A DNA stretch of 64,000 nt from NCBI GenBank assembly GCA_023665475.1, contig JAMPEB010000009.1, positions 1 to 64,000 on the forward strand, in the 5' to 3' direction. Shown here piece by piece: positions 34,702-43,637 of the stretch. The position numbers were made by a program, and so were the translations under genes. The number at the start of each line of letters is the position of its first letter. The stretch's first letter is position 1. This DNA comes from Lachnoclostridium sp. GTDB taxonomy: Bacteria > Bacillota > Clostridia > Lachnospirales > Lachnospiraceae. The notes beneath the pieces were generated by a model, which was not told the DNA's origin, did not search any database, and was given only the letters and a program-made list of their open reading frames with translations.

Positions 34702-35997
34702 TTATTGTGACAAATAATTCCAAGGTGATACATAAGCCCCATCCTTGCGCACACTGAAATGCAGATGATTGCCCGTGGAACGCCCCGTGGAACCTACGGC
34801 AGCAATGGTATCTCCCTTAAACACGATATCATCCTTGGCAACATACAGGGCGGATGCATGCATATAAATGGTATACAACCCGTCTCCGTGGTCAATCATC
34901 ACATAATTGCCCATGGATGCGCTATAGGTCGCCGCTACCACCACTCCGTCATAGGCCGCATAGATTGCCGTCCCCTTAGGCGCCGCGAAATCCACTCCGC
35001 TGTGGAATTTCTCGATTCCCAAAATGGGGTCCGGTCTGTTGCCGAATTCACTGGAGATTCTCGTATAGGTTGCCAGCGGAAACTTAAACTGCCCGCCGTC
35101 ATAAGTCAGCACAGCGCCGCTGCTTTCGATAATTCTGCGCTTTTCTTCGGCGACCGCAGCCTCCAATGCCTCTATAAGTTCATTCTGCTCCGCAAGGTCG
35201 TCCTCATATTCTTTGATTGCCTTTTCTTTATTGTTAATATCACTTTCATAACTCAGAATATCCTGCGTTTTCTGGTCGATTAAATTCTCCAGACTCTTCT
35301 GCTCCTCCTGCACCTTCTCCTTGGAAAGATCCAGATTCTCCTTTTCAATCTCCAATTCTTCCTTGCACAGCTCGATATATTGACGGTTCCTCTTATAATC
35401 TTCCCACACTTTCTGGTCATACAACATAATTTTCTGCACAAAGTCCGCTTTATTCAAAAAATCGGAAAAACTGGAAGCCTCCAGCAGAAGCTCCAGATTA
35501 TAAGTTTCTCCCTGCTCATACATCATTCTTATGCGCTTAGTCATGTAATCTTTCTGATTTTCTTCTCTGGTGAGCGCCTCGTCCAATTCCTCTTGTGTCT
35601 GAGAAATCTCACCCTCCTTCAGCGATATCTTATCATTTAAGTCTGCAATGTTTGCTTCGATATCCGCCAGATTGGCGTCCAGTTTCACAATATAATTTTT
35701 CAGACTGGAGCGCTCCGCCTCCAATTCCTTTTTTATTTTTTTCAGGTCGGTAATCCCTTTCTCTAAGTCTTTCTGCTCCTTCTGCGCCTGTGCAATCTGC
35801 TCCTCTTTCTCACGGATGCTGTCAGAGGTGATGGAAGATATATTAAGAGCAGATACCCTTAAGGGCTCCAACGCTCCTTTGAGAACCACCGCCGATACAA
35901 CTGCCAGTACGCCAATCAGGGCAGCATCGATTACCGTTAGGGCTGCCCGGGATTTCTGCCTATTCTGTTCTGTTCTGCTTCCTGCTTTCCGGCTCAA
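34702..35997 (-). CDS. M23 (LytM) peptidase with coiled coil, EnvC-like
   Basis: A 431-aa exported hydrolase. An N-terminal membrane segment is followed by a long coiled coil (about 55-285) and a LytM domain. Its zinc ligands look complete: HSGVDF (His, Asp), IYMHAS and GNHLHFS, so unlike E. coli EnvC it could be catalytic itself. Next to ftsX and ftsE, it is the probable partner whose hydrolase activity FtsEX gates during division. Confidence 0.92.
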   Translation of the reverse strand: MSRKAGSRTEQNRQKSRAALTVIDAALIGVLAVVSAVVLKGALEPLRVSALNISSITSDSIREKEEQIAQAQKEQKDLEKGITDLKKIKKELEAERSSLKNYIVKLDANLADIEANIADLNDKISLKEGEISQTQEELDEALTREENQKDYMTKRIRMMYEQGETYNLELLLEASSFSDFLNKADFVQKIMLYDQKVWEDYKRNRQYIELCKEELEIEKENLDLSKEKVQEEQKSLENLIDQKTQDILSYESDINNKEKAIKEYEDDLAEQNELIEALEAAVAEEKRRIIESSGAVLTYDGGQFKFPLATYTRISSEFGNRPDPILGIEKFHSGVDFAAPKGTAIYAAYDGVVVAATYSASMGNYVMIDHGDGLYTIYMHASALYVAKDDIVFKGDTIAAVGSTGRSTGNHLHFSVRKDGAYVSPWNYLSQ

Positions 35998-36009
35998 AAT
36001 ACATCCTCA

Positions 36010-36933
36010 CTAAACATTTAAGTGCTTGCGGACGGTTGTAATACTTCCCATAAATCCGATACCTACGCCCACAATTAATGACACAGGCATCAAAAACTGG
36101 AAAATCTGTTCCACTGTCAAAAAATGCAGCAGATTCTTCAGCATGGAAAAGCTCGCCACAATATAATTTAAAATATAATTATATAAAACATATATGATGC
36201 CCAGCGGCACCACCGCCCCCATAAGACCTATCAGCATGCCTTCCAGCACGAAAGGCGCCCTGACAAAGAAATCGGTAGCCCCGATGTATTTCATAATGTT
36301 GATTTCTTCCTTGCGCACGGAAATACCCACCGTCACCGTATTGCCAATGAGGAAAATACTTACTCCCAGAAGCACTACAATAATTCCCACGGACAGGTAC
36401 GCAATCAGCACATTGGTGCCGCTCAAAATATTCGCCAGCGAGGCGGCGTCATTAATCTTTCCCACCTCCGGAATGGATTGCAGCCACTTCACCAACGCGT
36501 CATGCATGGACACATCGCTTAAGAACACTTCAAAACAATCCATGCCCTCCAAGGGATTCTCCGGGAAACCTTCCTCATAATTTTCCCCAAACCACTGAGG
36601 TCCCATAGTCTGCCATGTTTCATCTGCCGTCACGAAATTTACCCGGGACACTTCTACTCGGTTCTCAATCATTTTTTTGATTTCTTCAATCCGGACATCC
36701 GAAACCTGTATATTTTTCTGCGTCTCCTCATCCTCCTTGAAAAAGAAAGTAATGGACACGCCCTCTTCCGCCGTCAATACGCTGTTCTGTAGATTTGCCA
36801 TAATCGCATAGAATATGCCAAACAAAAACAGACAGGCGGAAATAGTGGAAATGGATGCCAGCGAATACCATTTATTCCGAAAAATATTTACAATACCCTG
36901 CTTGATAATATAGAACAATGTATTAATCTTCAT
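36010..36933 (-). CDS. ftsX: Cell-division membrane protein FtsX
   Basis: A 307-aa FtsX with four membrane segments and a large extracytoplasmic loop between the first two (about 50-175) that would contact the coiled coil of the adjacent M23 protein. The start ATG at 36933 lies inside the ftsE 3' end (11-nt overlap) and is preferred over the GTG four codons upstream. Confidence 0.93.
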   Translation of the reverse strand: MKINTLFYIIKQGIVNIFRNKWYSLASISTISACLFLFGIFYAIMANLQNSVLTAEEGVSITFFFKEDEETQKNIQVSDVRIEEIKKMIENRVEVSRVNFVTADETWQTMGPQWFGENYEEGFPENPLEGMDCFEVFLSDVSMHDALVKWLQSIPEVGKINDAASLANILSGTNVLIAYLSVGIIVVLLGVSIFLIGNTVTVGISVRKEEINIMKYIGATDFFVRAPFVLEGMLIGLMGAVVPLGIIYVLYNYILNYIVASFSMLKNLLHFLTVEQIFQFLMPVSLIVGVGIGFMGSITTVRKHLNV

Positions 36934-37669
36934 CAATGTAACCACCCTTCTCCTGATCGCTTACAATGACACCTTTCTTCATGGTGACAACGCGCTTCTG
37001 CATGGCATTGACGATTTCTCTGCTGTGGGTAACTACCAATACCGTAGTCCCCTGCTCGTTAATCTCTTCCAATAACTTCATAATTTCCCAGGAATTCTTG
37101 GGGTCCAGATTGCCGGTCGGCTCATCCGCCAGCAGAATGGATGGCTTGTTGATCAAAGCCCTTGCCAGCGCAACCCTTTGCTGTTCACCGCCGGACAAAC
37201 GCCCCGGCCTTGCCTTATATTTGCCGGCAAGCCCTACCGTAGCAAGAATGGACGGCACATTCCGACGCATTTCGCTGCCCGGTGTCTCTATAATACGCTG
37301 GGCAAACGCTACATTTTCATACACATTCCGATCCATCAGCAGACGGAAATCCTGAAACACCACGCCCAGATTGCGGCGGAATTGCGGAATCTGACTGTGT
37401 TTCAATTTGGACAGATTATGCCCCATTACATAAACATTGCCACTGGACGCCACAAGCTCCCTCAGCAGCAATTTAATCAAAGTAGATTTTCCCGAACCGC
37501 TATCTCCCACTATAAAGACAAATTCACCCTGCCCGATATGCAGCGTAACTCTGTCCAACGCAGGCGCGCCGGTGGAATAACTCTTGCTGACATTATCCAA
37601 AAAGATAACGCCTTCGTCTTCAATCATCTGCTCTCTTTGTTTTCTCAAAAGTTCCTTTTTTCTTGACAT
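36923..37669 (-). CDS. ftsE: Cell-division ATPase FtsE
   Basis: A 248-aa ABC ATPase. Walker A GDSGSGKST near 54, signature LSGGEQQRVALARAL near 158, Walker B ILLADEPTG near 180 and a His switch (VVTHS). Together with FtsX it transmits ATP hydrolysis to wall hydrolases. Order ftsE-ftsX-M23-S41 supports the role. Confidence 0.95.
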   Translation of the reverse strand: MSRKKELLRKQREQMIEDEGVIFLDNVSKSYSTGAPALDRVTLHIGQGEFVFIVGDSGSGKSTLIKLLLRELVASSGNVYVMGHNLSKLKHSQIPQFRRNLGVVFQDFRLLMDRNVYENVAFAQRIIETPGSEMRRNVPSILATVGLAGKYKARPGRLSGGEQQRVALARALINKPSILLADEPTGNLDPKNSWEIMKLLEEINEQGTTVLVVTHSREIVNAMQKRVVTMKKGVIVSDQEKGGYIDED

Positions 37670-37746
37670 TTGTAATCACCTATCTAAACTCATGAACGCA
37701 ATTCATTGCCATTCGTTATACAATTTGCTTGATAAAATAAACGGAT

Positions 37747-38832
37747 TTAATAATCAAAGGTTTCCATATACTTCATATATTTTACCACCATCAGAGCAAT
37801 TTTAAAAGTAATGGCATCCTCAAAAATGCGCAAATCCAGCCCTGTGCTTTTTTGCAGCTTATCTAAGCGGTATACCAGCGTGTTGCGGTGGATAAATAAT
37901 TGGCGTGAGGTCTCCGACACATTGAGACTGTTTTCAAAAAATTTATGAATGGTAGCCAGCGTCTCCTCGTCAAAATCATCCGGGCTTTTACCGCCGAAAA
38001 TCTCTCGGATAAACATTTTGCACAAGGGAATGGGCAGTTGGTAAATCAAACGCCCGATTCCAAGCTCGCTGTACGCAATCACATTTCTTTCATCAAAAAA
38101 GATTTTCCCTACATCCAACGCCATCTTGGCTTCTTTATAGGAACGGCTCACATCCTTGATTTCCTTTACCACGGTTCCGTAAGCGATACGGATTTCCTTA
38201 ACGCCTTCCTTTTGCAAAAATGACTCCAGCCCTTTTGCCGCCTTTTCAATCTCCTTGCCCATGTCCCCTTCGGACAGTTCCTTCACCACAATCACATTGT
38301 TCTCGTCCACCGCGGTCACAAAATCTTTGGTATTACTGCCGCAGTAGGTTCTGGACAACTCCAACACATTATTCTCTTTGGCACTGCCGGACTCTATGAT
38401 CAATACCGCCCTCGGCACTTCCGTAGGGATGTGCAGCTTCTTGGAGCGACCATAAATATCCACTAACAACAGATTGTCCAACAACAGATTCTTAATAAAA
38501 TTATCCTTGTCAAAACGCTCCTTGTAAGCTACCAGAAGACCCTGAATCTGAAATGCCACCATCTTTCCGATCATGTAAACATCTTCACCGGCTCCGCCCG
38601 CCACCAGAATATATTCCAACTGCTTCTCATCAAAAATCTTAAAATACTGATATCCCTGTATCTCCTGGAAATCCGCCGGAGAAGACGCGAACTCCATTGC
38701 AGCTTTGGAACAATTCCTCATATCCGCCGTAGATGCAGCTTCTTTGCCGTCCGCATCCATAACGCACAGATCTATTCTTGCGATTCCTTTCAGCCCCTCG
38801 ATTGTATTCTGCAAAATCTGGTTTGATATCAT
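37747..38832 (-). CDS. PucR/CdaR-family transcription regulator
   Basis: A 361-aa regulator with an N-terminal sensor region, a GGDEF-like middle domain, and the C-terminal PucR HTH (NSLNVSETSRQLFIHRNTLVYRLDKLQ near 310). The family often controls sugar-acid or nucleotide use. ATG 38832 follows AAGGAGA; the GTG-started longer frame is less likely. Divergent from the lipoprotein gene at 39044, but its targets are unknown. Confidence 0.88.
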   Translation of the reverse strand: MISNQILQNTIEGLKGIARIDLCVMDADGKEAASTADMRNCSKAAMEFASSPADFQEIQGYQYFKIFDEKQLEYILVAGGAGEDVYMIGKMVAFQIQGLLVAYKERFDKDNFIKNLLLDNLLLVDIYGRSKKLHIPTEVPRAVLIIESGSAKENNVLELSRTYCGSNTKDFVTAVDENNVIVVKELSEGDMGKEIEKAAKGLESFLQKEGVKEIRIAYGTVVKEIKDVSRSYKEAKMALDVGKIFFDERNVIAYSELGIGRLIYQLPIPLCKMFIREIFGGKSPDDFDEETLATIHKFFENSLNVSETSRQLFIHRNTLVYRLDKLQKSTGLDLRIFEDAITFKIALMVVKYMKYMETFDY

Positions 38833-39043
38833 ATCATTTCTCCTTGGGCGCACCCCGATAACTTCCGCATATTACTACATATTACAAATATACAAAAAAA
38901 TGAAGAAAAATGCAATGATTTTTATGCTTTTTGCTTATTTTATTTGCCGGGCAAAACTTCATGCTTTGCTTTTGCGGTATTGTGCGCGCATACGCTTGTA
39001 TGATATAATGTATTTGAAGAATCAGCATATACAGGGGATTAAG

Positions 39044-39967
39044 ATGAAATATAAATTTCACACAATCAGCATATTGATAACAATTTTTTTGCTCACCGGC
39101 TGCGAAAATCAACTACCCGCAGTACCGGCGGATGCCTTTTTGGGTCAGACCGCAAAGGTTTCACAATCGGAGGCTTTTCGGAATGCATTGACGATTCCGG
39201 AAATTTTTATTCATGCCGCAGGAGATACGCTGGAAACCCGTTTTTTTGTTCCCAAGGGCTATGTCAGAATCCCTGCCGAGGAGGGCAGCTTTGCGGAATT
39301 TCTGCGGGAATATTCCCTGAAAGAAGACCAAAGTCCCATCTTGCTTTACGACGGTCAGGAAAAACCGGGACATTCTCATCAGGCAGTGTTTGCTCTTCCT
39401 ATAGAAGCCGAAGATTTGCAGCAATGCGCCGATTCCGTTATAAGGGTCTATGCGGAATATCTGTATTGGTCCGGGCAGACGGAAAAAATTGCCTTTCATT
39501 TTACCAACGGATTTCTCGCCAAATACAGCAGATGGCGTGACGGCGGACGCATCGTTGTAAAGGGTAAAAGCGCAAGTTGGAAACAATCTGCCTCCTACGA
39601 CGATTCCTATCAATGTTTTCAACGATATCTGCGCACGGTATTCGTCTATGCCGGAACCATATCCATGGAATCGGAGAGCCGGGAAATCTCGCTTTCAGAA
39701 CTTCAAGCGGGCGATGTGTTTTTAAAAGGCGGCAGCCCCGGACATGTTGTGATGGTTGTGGATGTCTGCGAAAACGAAGAAGGGAAAAAAGCTTTCCTTC
39801 TTGGGCAGGGGCATATGCCGGCTCAGGAATTTCATATATTGAAAAATCCGTTACACCGGAATAATCCGTGGTATTATGAGGAAGAAATCAGTTATCCTTT
39901 TGTGACCCCCGATTATGTGTTTCCGGAAGGAAGCCTCCGCAGACTTTGCTATTTGGATGAAAACTGA
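39044..39967 (+). CDS. DUF4846-like lipoprotein
   Basis: A 307-aa exported lipoprotein: MKYKFHTISILITIFLLTGC gives a lipobox with Cys near 20. The C-terminal half (YLRTVFVYAGTISMES..., LQAGDVFLKGGSPGHVVMVVDV) matches the DUF4846 plan, a papain-like/NlpC-like fold with a GHVVMV segment. ATG at 39044 follows AGGGGA; the long upstream frame crosses the divergent regulator and is rejected. A weak promoter (TTGTGC, 18 nt, TATAAT at 39004) lies upstream. Confidence 0.8.
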   Translation: MKYKFHTISILITIFLLTGCENQLPAVPADAFLGQTAKVSQSEAFRNALTIPEIFIHAAGDTLETRFFVPKGYVRIPAEEGSFAEFLREYSLKEDQSPILLYDGQEKPGHSHQAVFALPIEAEDLQQCADSVIRVYAEYLYWSGQTEKIAFHFTNGFLAKYSRWRDGGRIVVKGKSASWKQSASYDDSYQCFQRYLRTVFVYAGTISMESESREISLSELQAGDVFLKGGSPGHVVMVVDVCENEEGKKAFLLGQGHMPAQEFHILKNPLHRNNPWYYEEEISYPFVTPDYVFPEGSLRRLCYLDEN

Positions 39968-39977
39968 TATAAAACAT

Positions 39978-40018
39978 AAAAATAGGACCGACACATCATT
40001 ACTATCATGCGCCGGCCC
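39978..40018 (-). terminator. Terminator of the YjfB gene
   Basis: On the minus strand GGGCCGGCGCAT pairs with ATGTGTCGGTCC (12 bp using G-U pairs), followed by TATTTTTATG. It lies between the convergent lipoprotein and yjfB genes. Confidence 0.7.
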
Positions 40019-40032
40019 CATTTCGTTCTGCA

Positions 40033-40224
40033 TTAAACACTCATATCAAAATTACCACCAATATGAGGATTCACGCTTCTCTCCATGGCAGCGGAATCTA
40101 TCATCTGTACCAACCCTGCGCCCAAGGCCTCGTTGGTATCCATCGTCTTATCCAGCACCGCAATACTGATTTTGCTTTGTACAGAATTGGTCGCCATTGC
40201 CATAGATACTCCTGCAATATCCAT
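40033..40224 (-). CDS. YjfB-family motility-linked peptide
   Basis: A 63-aa protein starting MDIAGVSMAMATNSVQ, the N-terminal signature of the YjfB family, whose genes are often found in motile Firmicutes. ATG 40224 is preferred because GGGAGG lies 7 nt upstream; the ATG two codons earlier is too close to it. With the chemotaxis receptor at 51.9 kb it suggests a flagellated host. Function unproven. Confidence 0.82.
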   Translation of the reverse strand: MDIAGVSMAMATNSVQSKISIAVLDKTMDTNEALGAGLVQMIDSAAMERSVNPHIGGNFDMSV

Positions 40225-40309
40225 ATCCATTCCTCCCTTGAATTAAATATTGCTGTTCCGTATGATTATATTACCATATTTTCTCCGTTTTCTCAAGAGA
40301 AAAATAGAA

Positions 40310-41155
40310 TTACCTATCTATGCGCCGGATGCTTTTTTCTTCAATTTGAATCTTTCCTGCTTTCAACAGATTGCCCACTGCGCGCTTGAACTCATTTTTG
40401 CTCATACCTGTCTCCTGCCTGATAAGCTCCGGCGACGCTTTGTCGTTAAATGGCAGAACTCCGTCATAGCCGTCAATGATTTTCAAAACCTCATCCGCGT
40501 CTTTGTGCATCTGCAGATATGCCTTTTCCCGGACGCTCAGAGCCAGCTTCCCGTCCTCATGTACCTGTGTCACACGGGCGGAAATCATTTCTCCGATTTC
40601 AAGTTTTCCATACATCTCGTTTTTCGGTATCAGGGCGGAATACCGATAATCCACCGCTACGAACGCGCCGAAATTTTTGCTGACCTCATAAACTATGCCC
40701 GTAACCTGATCGTCCTTCTTATAAGGGCTGTCCGTCCGCAAATTTTCATATACATTCATGGTGGCGCAAAGTCTGCTGCTTTTGTCTATGTAAAGGGACA
40801 CTAACACCTGCTGCCCCACCTGTACCCTTACTTTCTGCTGTTTAAAGGGAAGAAACAAATCCTTCTCCAGCCCCCAGTCCAGAAACGCGCCGATTTTGTT
40901 TACCTGTACCACGGTCAAAAGCGCCGTCTGTCCCATTTCCAGCTTGGGCTGATTGGTTGTGGCAATCAGTCTGTCCTGGGAGTCCTTATAGAGAAATACT
41001 TCCAATATATCCCCTATCTCGGTGCCCTCCGGCACTTGCTTTGCGGGAAGCAGCACCCTTTCCTGTGCATCCTCCTTTTTCAAGGATTCCAGATACACCC
41101 CGAAATCTACTTTTTTTGCAACCGCCAGTTTCTGCTTTTCTCCCAGTCTGAACAT
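40310..41155 (-). CDS. cvfB: CvfB-like S1-domain RNA-binding protein
   Basis: A 281-aa protein with three S1/OB-type segments (VDFGVYLESL; VVQVNKIGAFLDWGL; YEVSKNFGAFVAVDYRYSALIP) and a C-terminal winged helix (LIRQETGMSKNEFKRAVGNLLKAGKI). This is the CvfB/YitL plan, a regulator of virulence-related expression in staphylococci. ATG 41155 follows GGGAG by 6 nt. Confidence 0.9.
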   Translation of the reverse strand: MFRLGEKQKLAVAKKVDFGVYLESLKKEDAQERVLLPAKQVPEGTEIGDILEVFLYKDSQDRLIATTNQPKLEMGQTALLTVVQVNKIGAFLDWGLEKDLFLPFKQQKVRVQVGQQVLVSLYIDKSSRLCATMNVYENLRTDSPYKKDDQVTGIVYEVSKNFGAFVAVDYRYSALIPKNEMYGKLEIGEMISARVTQVHEDGKLALSVREKAYLQMHKDADEVLKIIDGYDGVLPFNDKASPELIRQETGMSKNEFKRAVGNLLKAGKIQIEEKSIRRIDR

Positions 41156-41230
41156 TTCTACTCCCATCTGCGCACTGTTGCGCATTCTGTCCGGAATGAT
41201 TTAGATTTTAAATCTTCATTCCGTTCATAC

Positions 41231-41938
41231 TTATTTCGAGGAAAACTCCACAATGACATAAGGTTTTCCTTCAGCATCCGCCAAAGATATCGTATACCTG
41301 TTTTCTTCGATTGCCACATAGGGATACAGCACATCATCCAAAAACGCCTGCATTTTGTACTCCGCCCTCATCTGGGCAATCACAAAGCCGTCCGGCAGAA
41401 ACTCCAGCGCCATATCCACATACTGCCCGTTATTCACATGGTAATTGGTATCCAAATGATGCTTTTTTACCACAATGGCTTCCCTGCTTTCGCCGCCCTC
41501 CGGTATCACAATTTTTCTGGGTGCATAATCCATGGGCAGCTTCTCTTCCAATACATATTTTTCTTTCATGATTTCCGGGGGCAGGGTCGGCTTCCCCGTA
41601 TCTGTATTCAACAGACTCCAAAGAGAGTTTGCCTTGGCAAGATATTCTCCCTGAGGCGTAATCATGGCAAAATTTCGCATCCCCAGAAACCCTTTAAACT
41701 CATAGGGCAGAGTTCCTATCCTCACCTGTTCGCATAATCTAGGATAACGCTCCACCACTATCTGCCAAGAGGACAGCACCCAGACCTGATGCTGCTCCTT
41801 CAAATAATCTACGCCGATTCCCAAGTCCTCGGACTGAAAAGTAGAACAGTCCTGAAAATAATCCAAAAGCGATTTCAGAGTCAGCTTTCCTTCACTATCC
41901 ACTTCGCTAAAACGAATTCTTCCGTCAAATAAATACAT
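41231..41938 (-). CDS. Acyl-ACP thioesterase
   Basis: A 235-aa double hotdog thioesterase releasing fatty acids from acyl carrier protein. The first hotdog begins RFSEVDSEGKLTLKSLLDYFQD; the second carries the active-site segment HHLDTNYHVNNGQYVDMA (Asn, His). It lies 12 nt downstream of the CPBP gene. Confidence 0.9.
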   Translation of the reverse strand: MYLFDGRIRFSEVDSEGKLTLKSLLDYFQDCSTFQSEDLGIGVDYLKEQHQVWVLSSWQIVVERYPRLCEQVRIGTLPYEFKGFLGMRNFAMITPQGEYLAKANSLWSLLNTDTGKPTLPPEIMKEKYVLEEKLPMDYAPRKIVIPEGGESREAIVVKKHHLDTNYHVNNGQYVDMALEFLPDGFVIAQMRAEYKMQAFLDDVLYPYVAIEENRYTISLADAEGKPYVIVEFSSK

Positions 41939-41950
41939 AGTCCTTATCCT

Positions 41951-42949
41951 TTACTCCAAAAGTTGTTCAATGATCACACCAACAAAAAACAGGCAGTACA
42001 AAATCATTCCCACATTTAAAAACATCGTCTTAAACCGCTGTCCCTTAGGCAGCGCCACTTCACCCGGTTCCAGCACAAAACGCTTGCGATACACTATCAG
42101 CAGAATCACTCCCGCAACCATCAGCCCCATAATGATACATGCATATAGCATATATATCATATAGCCCGGAAAGTTCTCCATAATATGCCTCATCAGCAGC
42201 GTGGTCTGTTGCTCCACAGGTTCTTCCATTATGTCAAGCAGCCCTTCATAATCAATCAGTTTCAAAACCTGTACACTGATAATGCTCCCAATAAAATTGA
42301 CCAGCATATGAATGCCTATGGTAATCTTAATGTTACCCGTCTTGGCATAAAGAAATGCCAGAAACATTCCCATCGTAGCCGCATAAAGGCATTGATTGAT
42401 ATTACCGTGGAACAGTCCGAACATTACGCCGGACATTACAATGGCGACTCCCTGTCCATACTTTAATGTCTTGTCCACAATCAACTTGCGAAAAATAAGT
42501 TCTTCAAACACAGGGGCAATCAACACCATATACCCAAAGGTAACCCATGTGTCCGCACCGGCAGCAATATCCGCCACTGTATTATCCACAGGACTTCCTT
42601 TCAAGCTTCCTACCAGACTGGCAATAGCCACAGTGATAAAATTGCTGGCATACATAATGCCGACGCACATAATAAACGCCAATATGAACTGTCCGAACTT
42701 CATGGTATGCTTTTGGGGCGTCCTGCCGGGAAGCCTCCTTACCAGAAGAGCCAAAATCGGCATCCCTATCAGGTACATCGGCAGCGCGGAAAGCACAATT
42801 ATTACATTCATATCGCCATACCAATCCGGTCTCAACCGAAATGCAATTTGGGAAATAACTAACGACGCTGCCATGATAATAATATAGGCAAGCAGATACA
42901 AAAACCCTATCCGTGAAAAATCTTTTTTGTACTCTTTTATATTTTCCAT
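41951..42949 (-). CDS. CPBP-family intramembrane metalloprotease
   Basis: A 332-aa polytopic membrane protein. The Abi/CPBP motifs are intact: EELIFRKLI near 167 and FGLFHGN near 200. Members act as intramembrane proteases in signalling, prenyl-protein processing or bacteriocin self-immunity; which applies here is not visible. It lies 25 nt downstream of the HNH gene. Confidence 0.9.
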   Translation of the reverse strand: MENIKEYKKDFSRIGFLYLLAYIIIMAASLVISQIAFRLRPDWYGDMNVIIVLSALPMYLIGMPILALLVRRLPGRTPQKHTMKFGQFILAFIMCVGIMYASNFITVAIASLVGSLKGSPVDNTVADIAAGADTWVTFGYMVLIAPVFEELIFRKLIVDKTLKYGQGVAIVMSGVMFGLFHGNINQCLYAATMGMFLAFLYAKTGNIKITIGIHMLVNFIGSIISVQVLKLIDYEGLLDIMEEPVEQQTTLLMRHIMENFPGYMIYMLYACIIMGLMVAGVILLIVYRKRFVLEPGEVALPKGQRFKTMFLNVGMILYCLFFVGVIIEQLLE

Positions 42950-42973
42950 GGGAACTCCTTTCTATCTTTTGCA

Positions 42974-43636
42974 TCACTCTTCACAATATTCTCTCCTTGT
43001 TCCTATAAATGCACTGATCAATCCTTGCCTGACTTCCTCATCCCCTTGAAAGACATCCATCCAAACGGAAAAGAATCCCTTCGCCTTAGCCAATTCAAGC
43101 ATCACATCAAAATATTCTTCCCGTTCTGCAGACTTCTTTACCTTCTGCCATCCGGTTCTACACTTTTCTGCACAATGTCTGGCACAACTCCGCTCAGCAT
43201 AACGCCGATCTCTATCCTTCGGACTTATTGGTATATTGTCCAGTTTAATCATCTCATACAGCCTCTTTGCTCTTTCACGGACAGTAGACTCTTTTGTCAT
43301 TAGATAATCCTCATTTAATTGGGGAATATCGCCACTATACACAAAACAATGAAAGGTATCATCTTCATCCGGCCATATGTATTTATCTTTTTCTCCTGCA
43401 TCTACAGCATCATGCTTTCTGGCGTTACAGTATTTGCAAGACAATAGAAGATTCGTCCAAGCCAGCTTGGAGCCTCCCTTTGACTTTGCCTCTTTATGTT
43501 CCACCTCCGGCACATGCTGAATGGGAAATTCACAATATGAGCAATAAGCGCCTATACGCTCTTCCAAATATGGCTCCGCATCCTGATAATGATAAAACTT
43601 AACATTCGGAGCCTCCCCTTTATTTATCGGTCGCAT
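42974..43636 (-). CDS. ptuB: PtuB-like HNH endonuclease (Septu)
   Basis: A 220-aa HNH nuclease. Two CxxC zinc pairs (YCSYCEF near 33 and SCKYCNARKH near 66) flank the catalytic HNH segment VEHKEAKSKGGSKLAWTNLLL. It starts 1 nt after the ATPase stop, so the two are translationally coupled. This pairing is Septu, in which the ATPase holds or gates the nuclease until phage infection. Retron-linked versions exist, but no reverse transcriptase is near. Confidence 0.88.
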   Translation of the reverse strand: MRPINKGEAPNVKFYHYQDAEPYLEERIGAYCSYCEFPIQHVPEVEHKEAKSKGGSKLAWTNLLLSCKYCNARKHDAVDAGEKDKYIWPDEDDTFHCFVYSGDIPQLNEDYLMTKESTVRERAKRLYEMIKLDNIPISPKDRDRRYAERSCARHCAEKCRTGWQKVKKSAEREEYFDVMLELAKAKGFFSVWMDVFQGDEEVRQGLISAFIGTRREYCEE

Positions 43637-43637
43637 A

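Noticed and set aside
38705..39043. Long N-terminal extension of the lipoprotein
   Set aside because: It runs antisense through the PucR gene; the lipoprotein signal peptide begins exactly at ATG 39044 behind AGGGGA.
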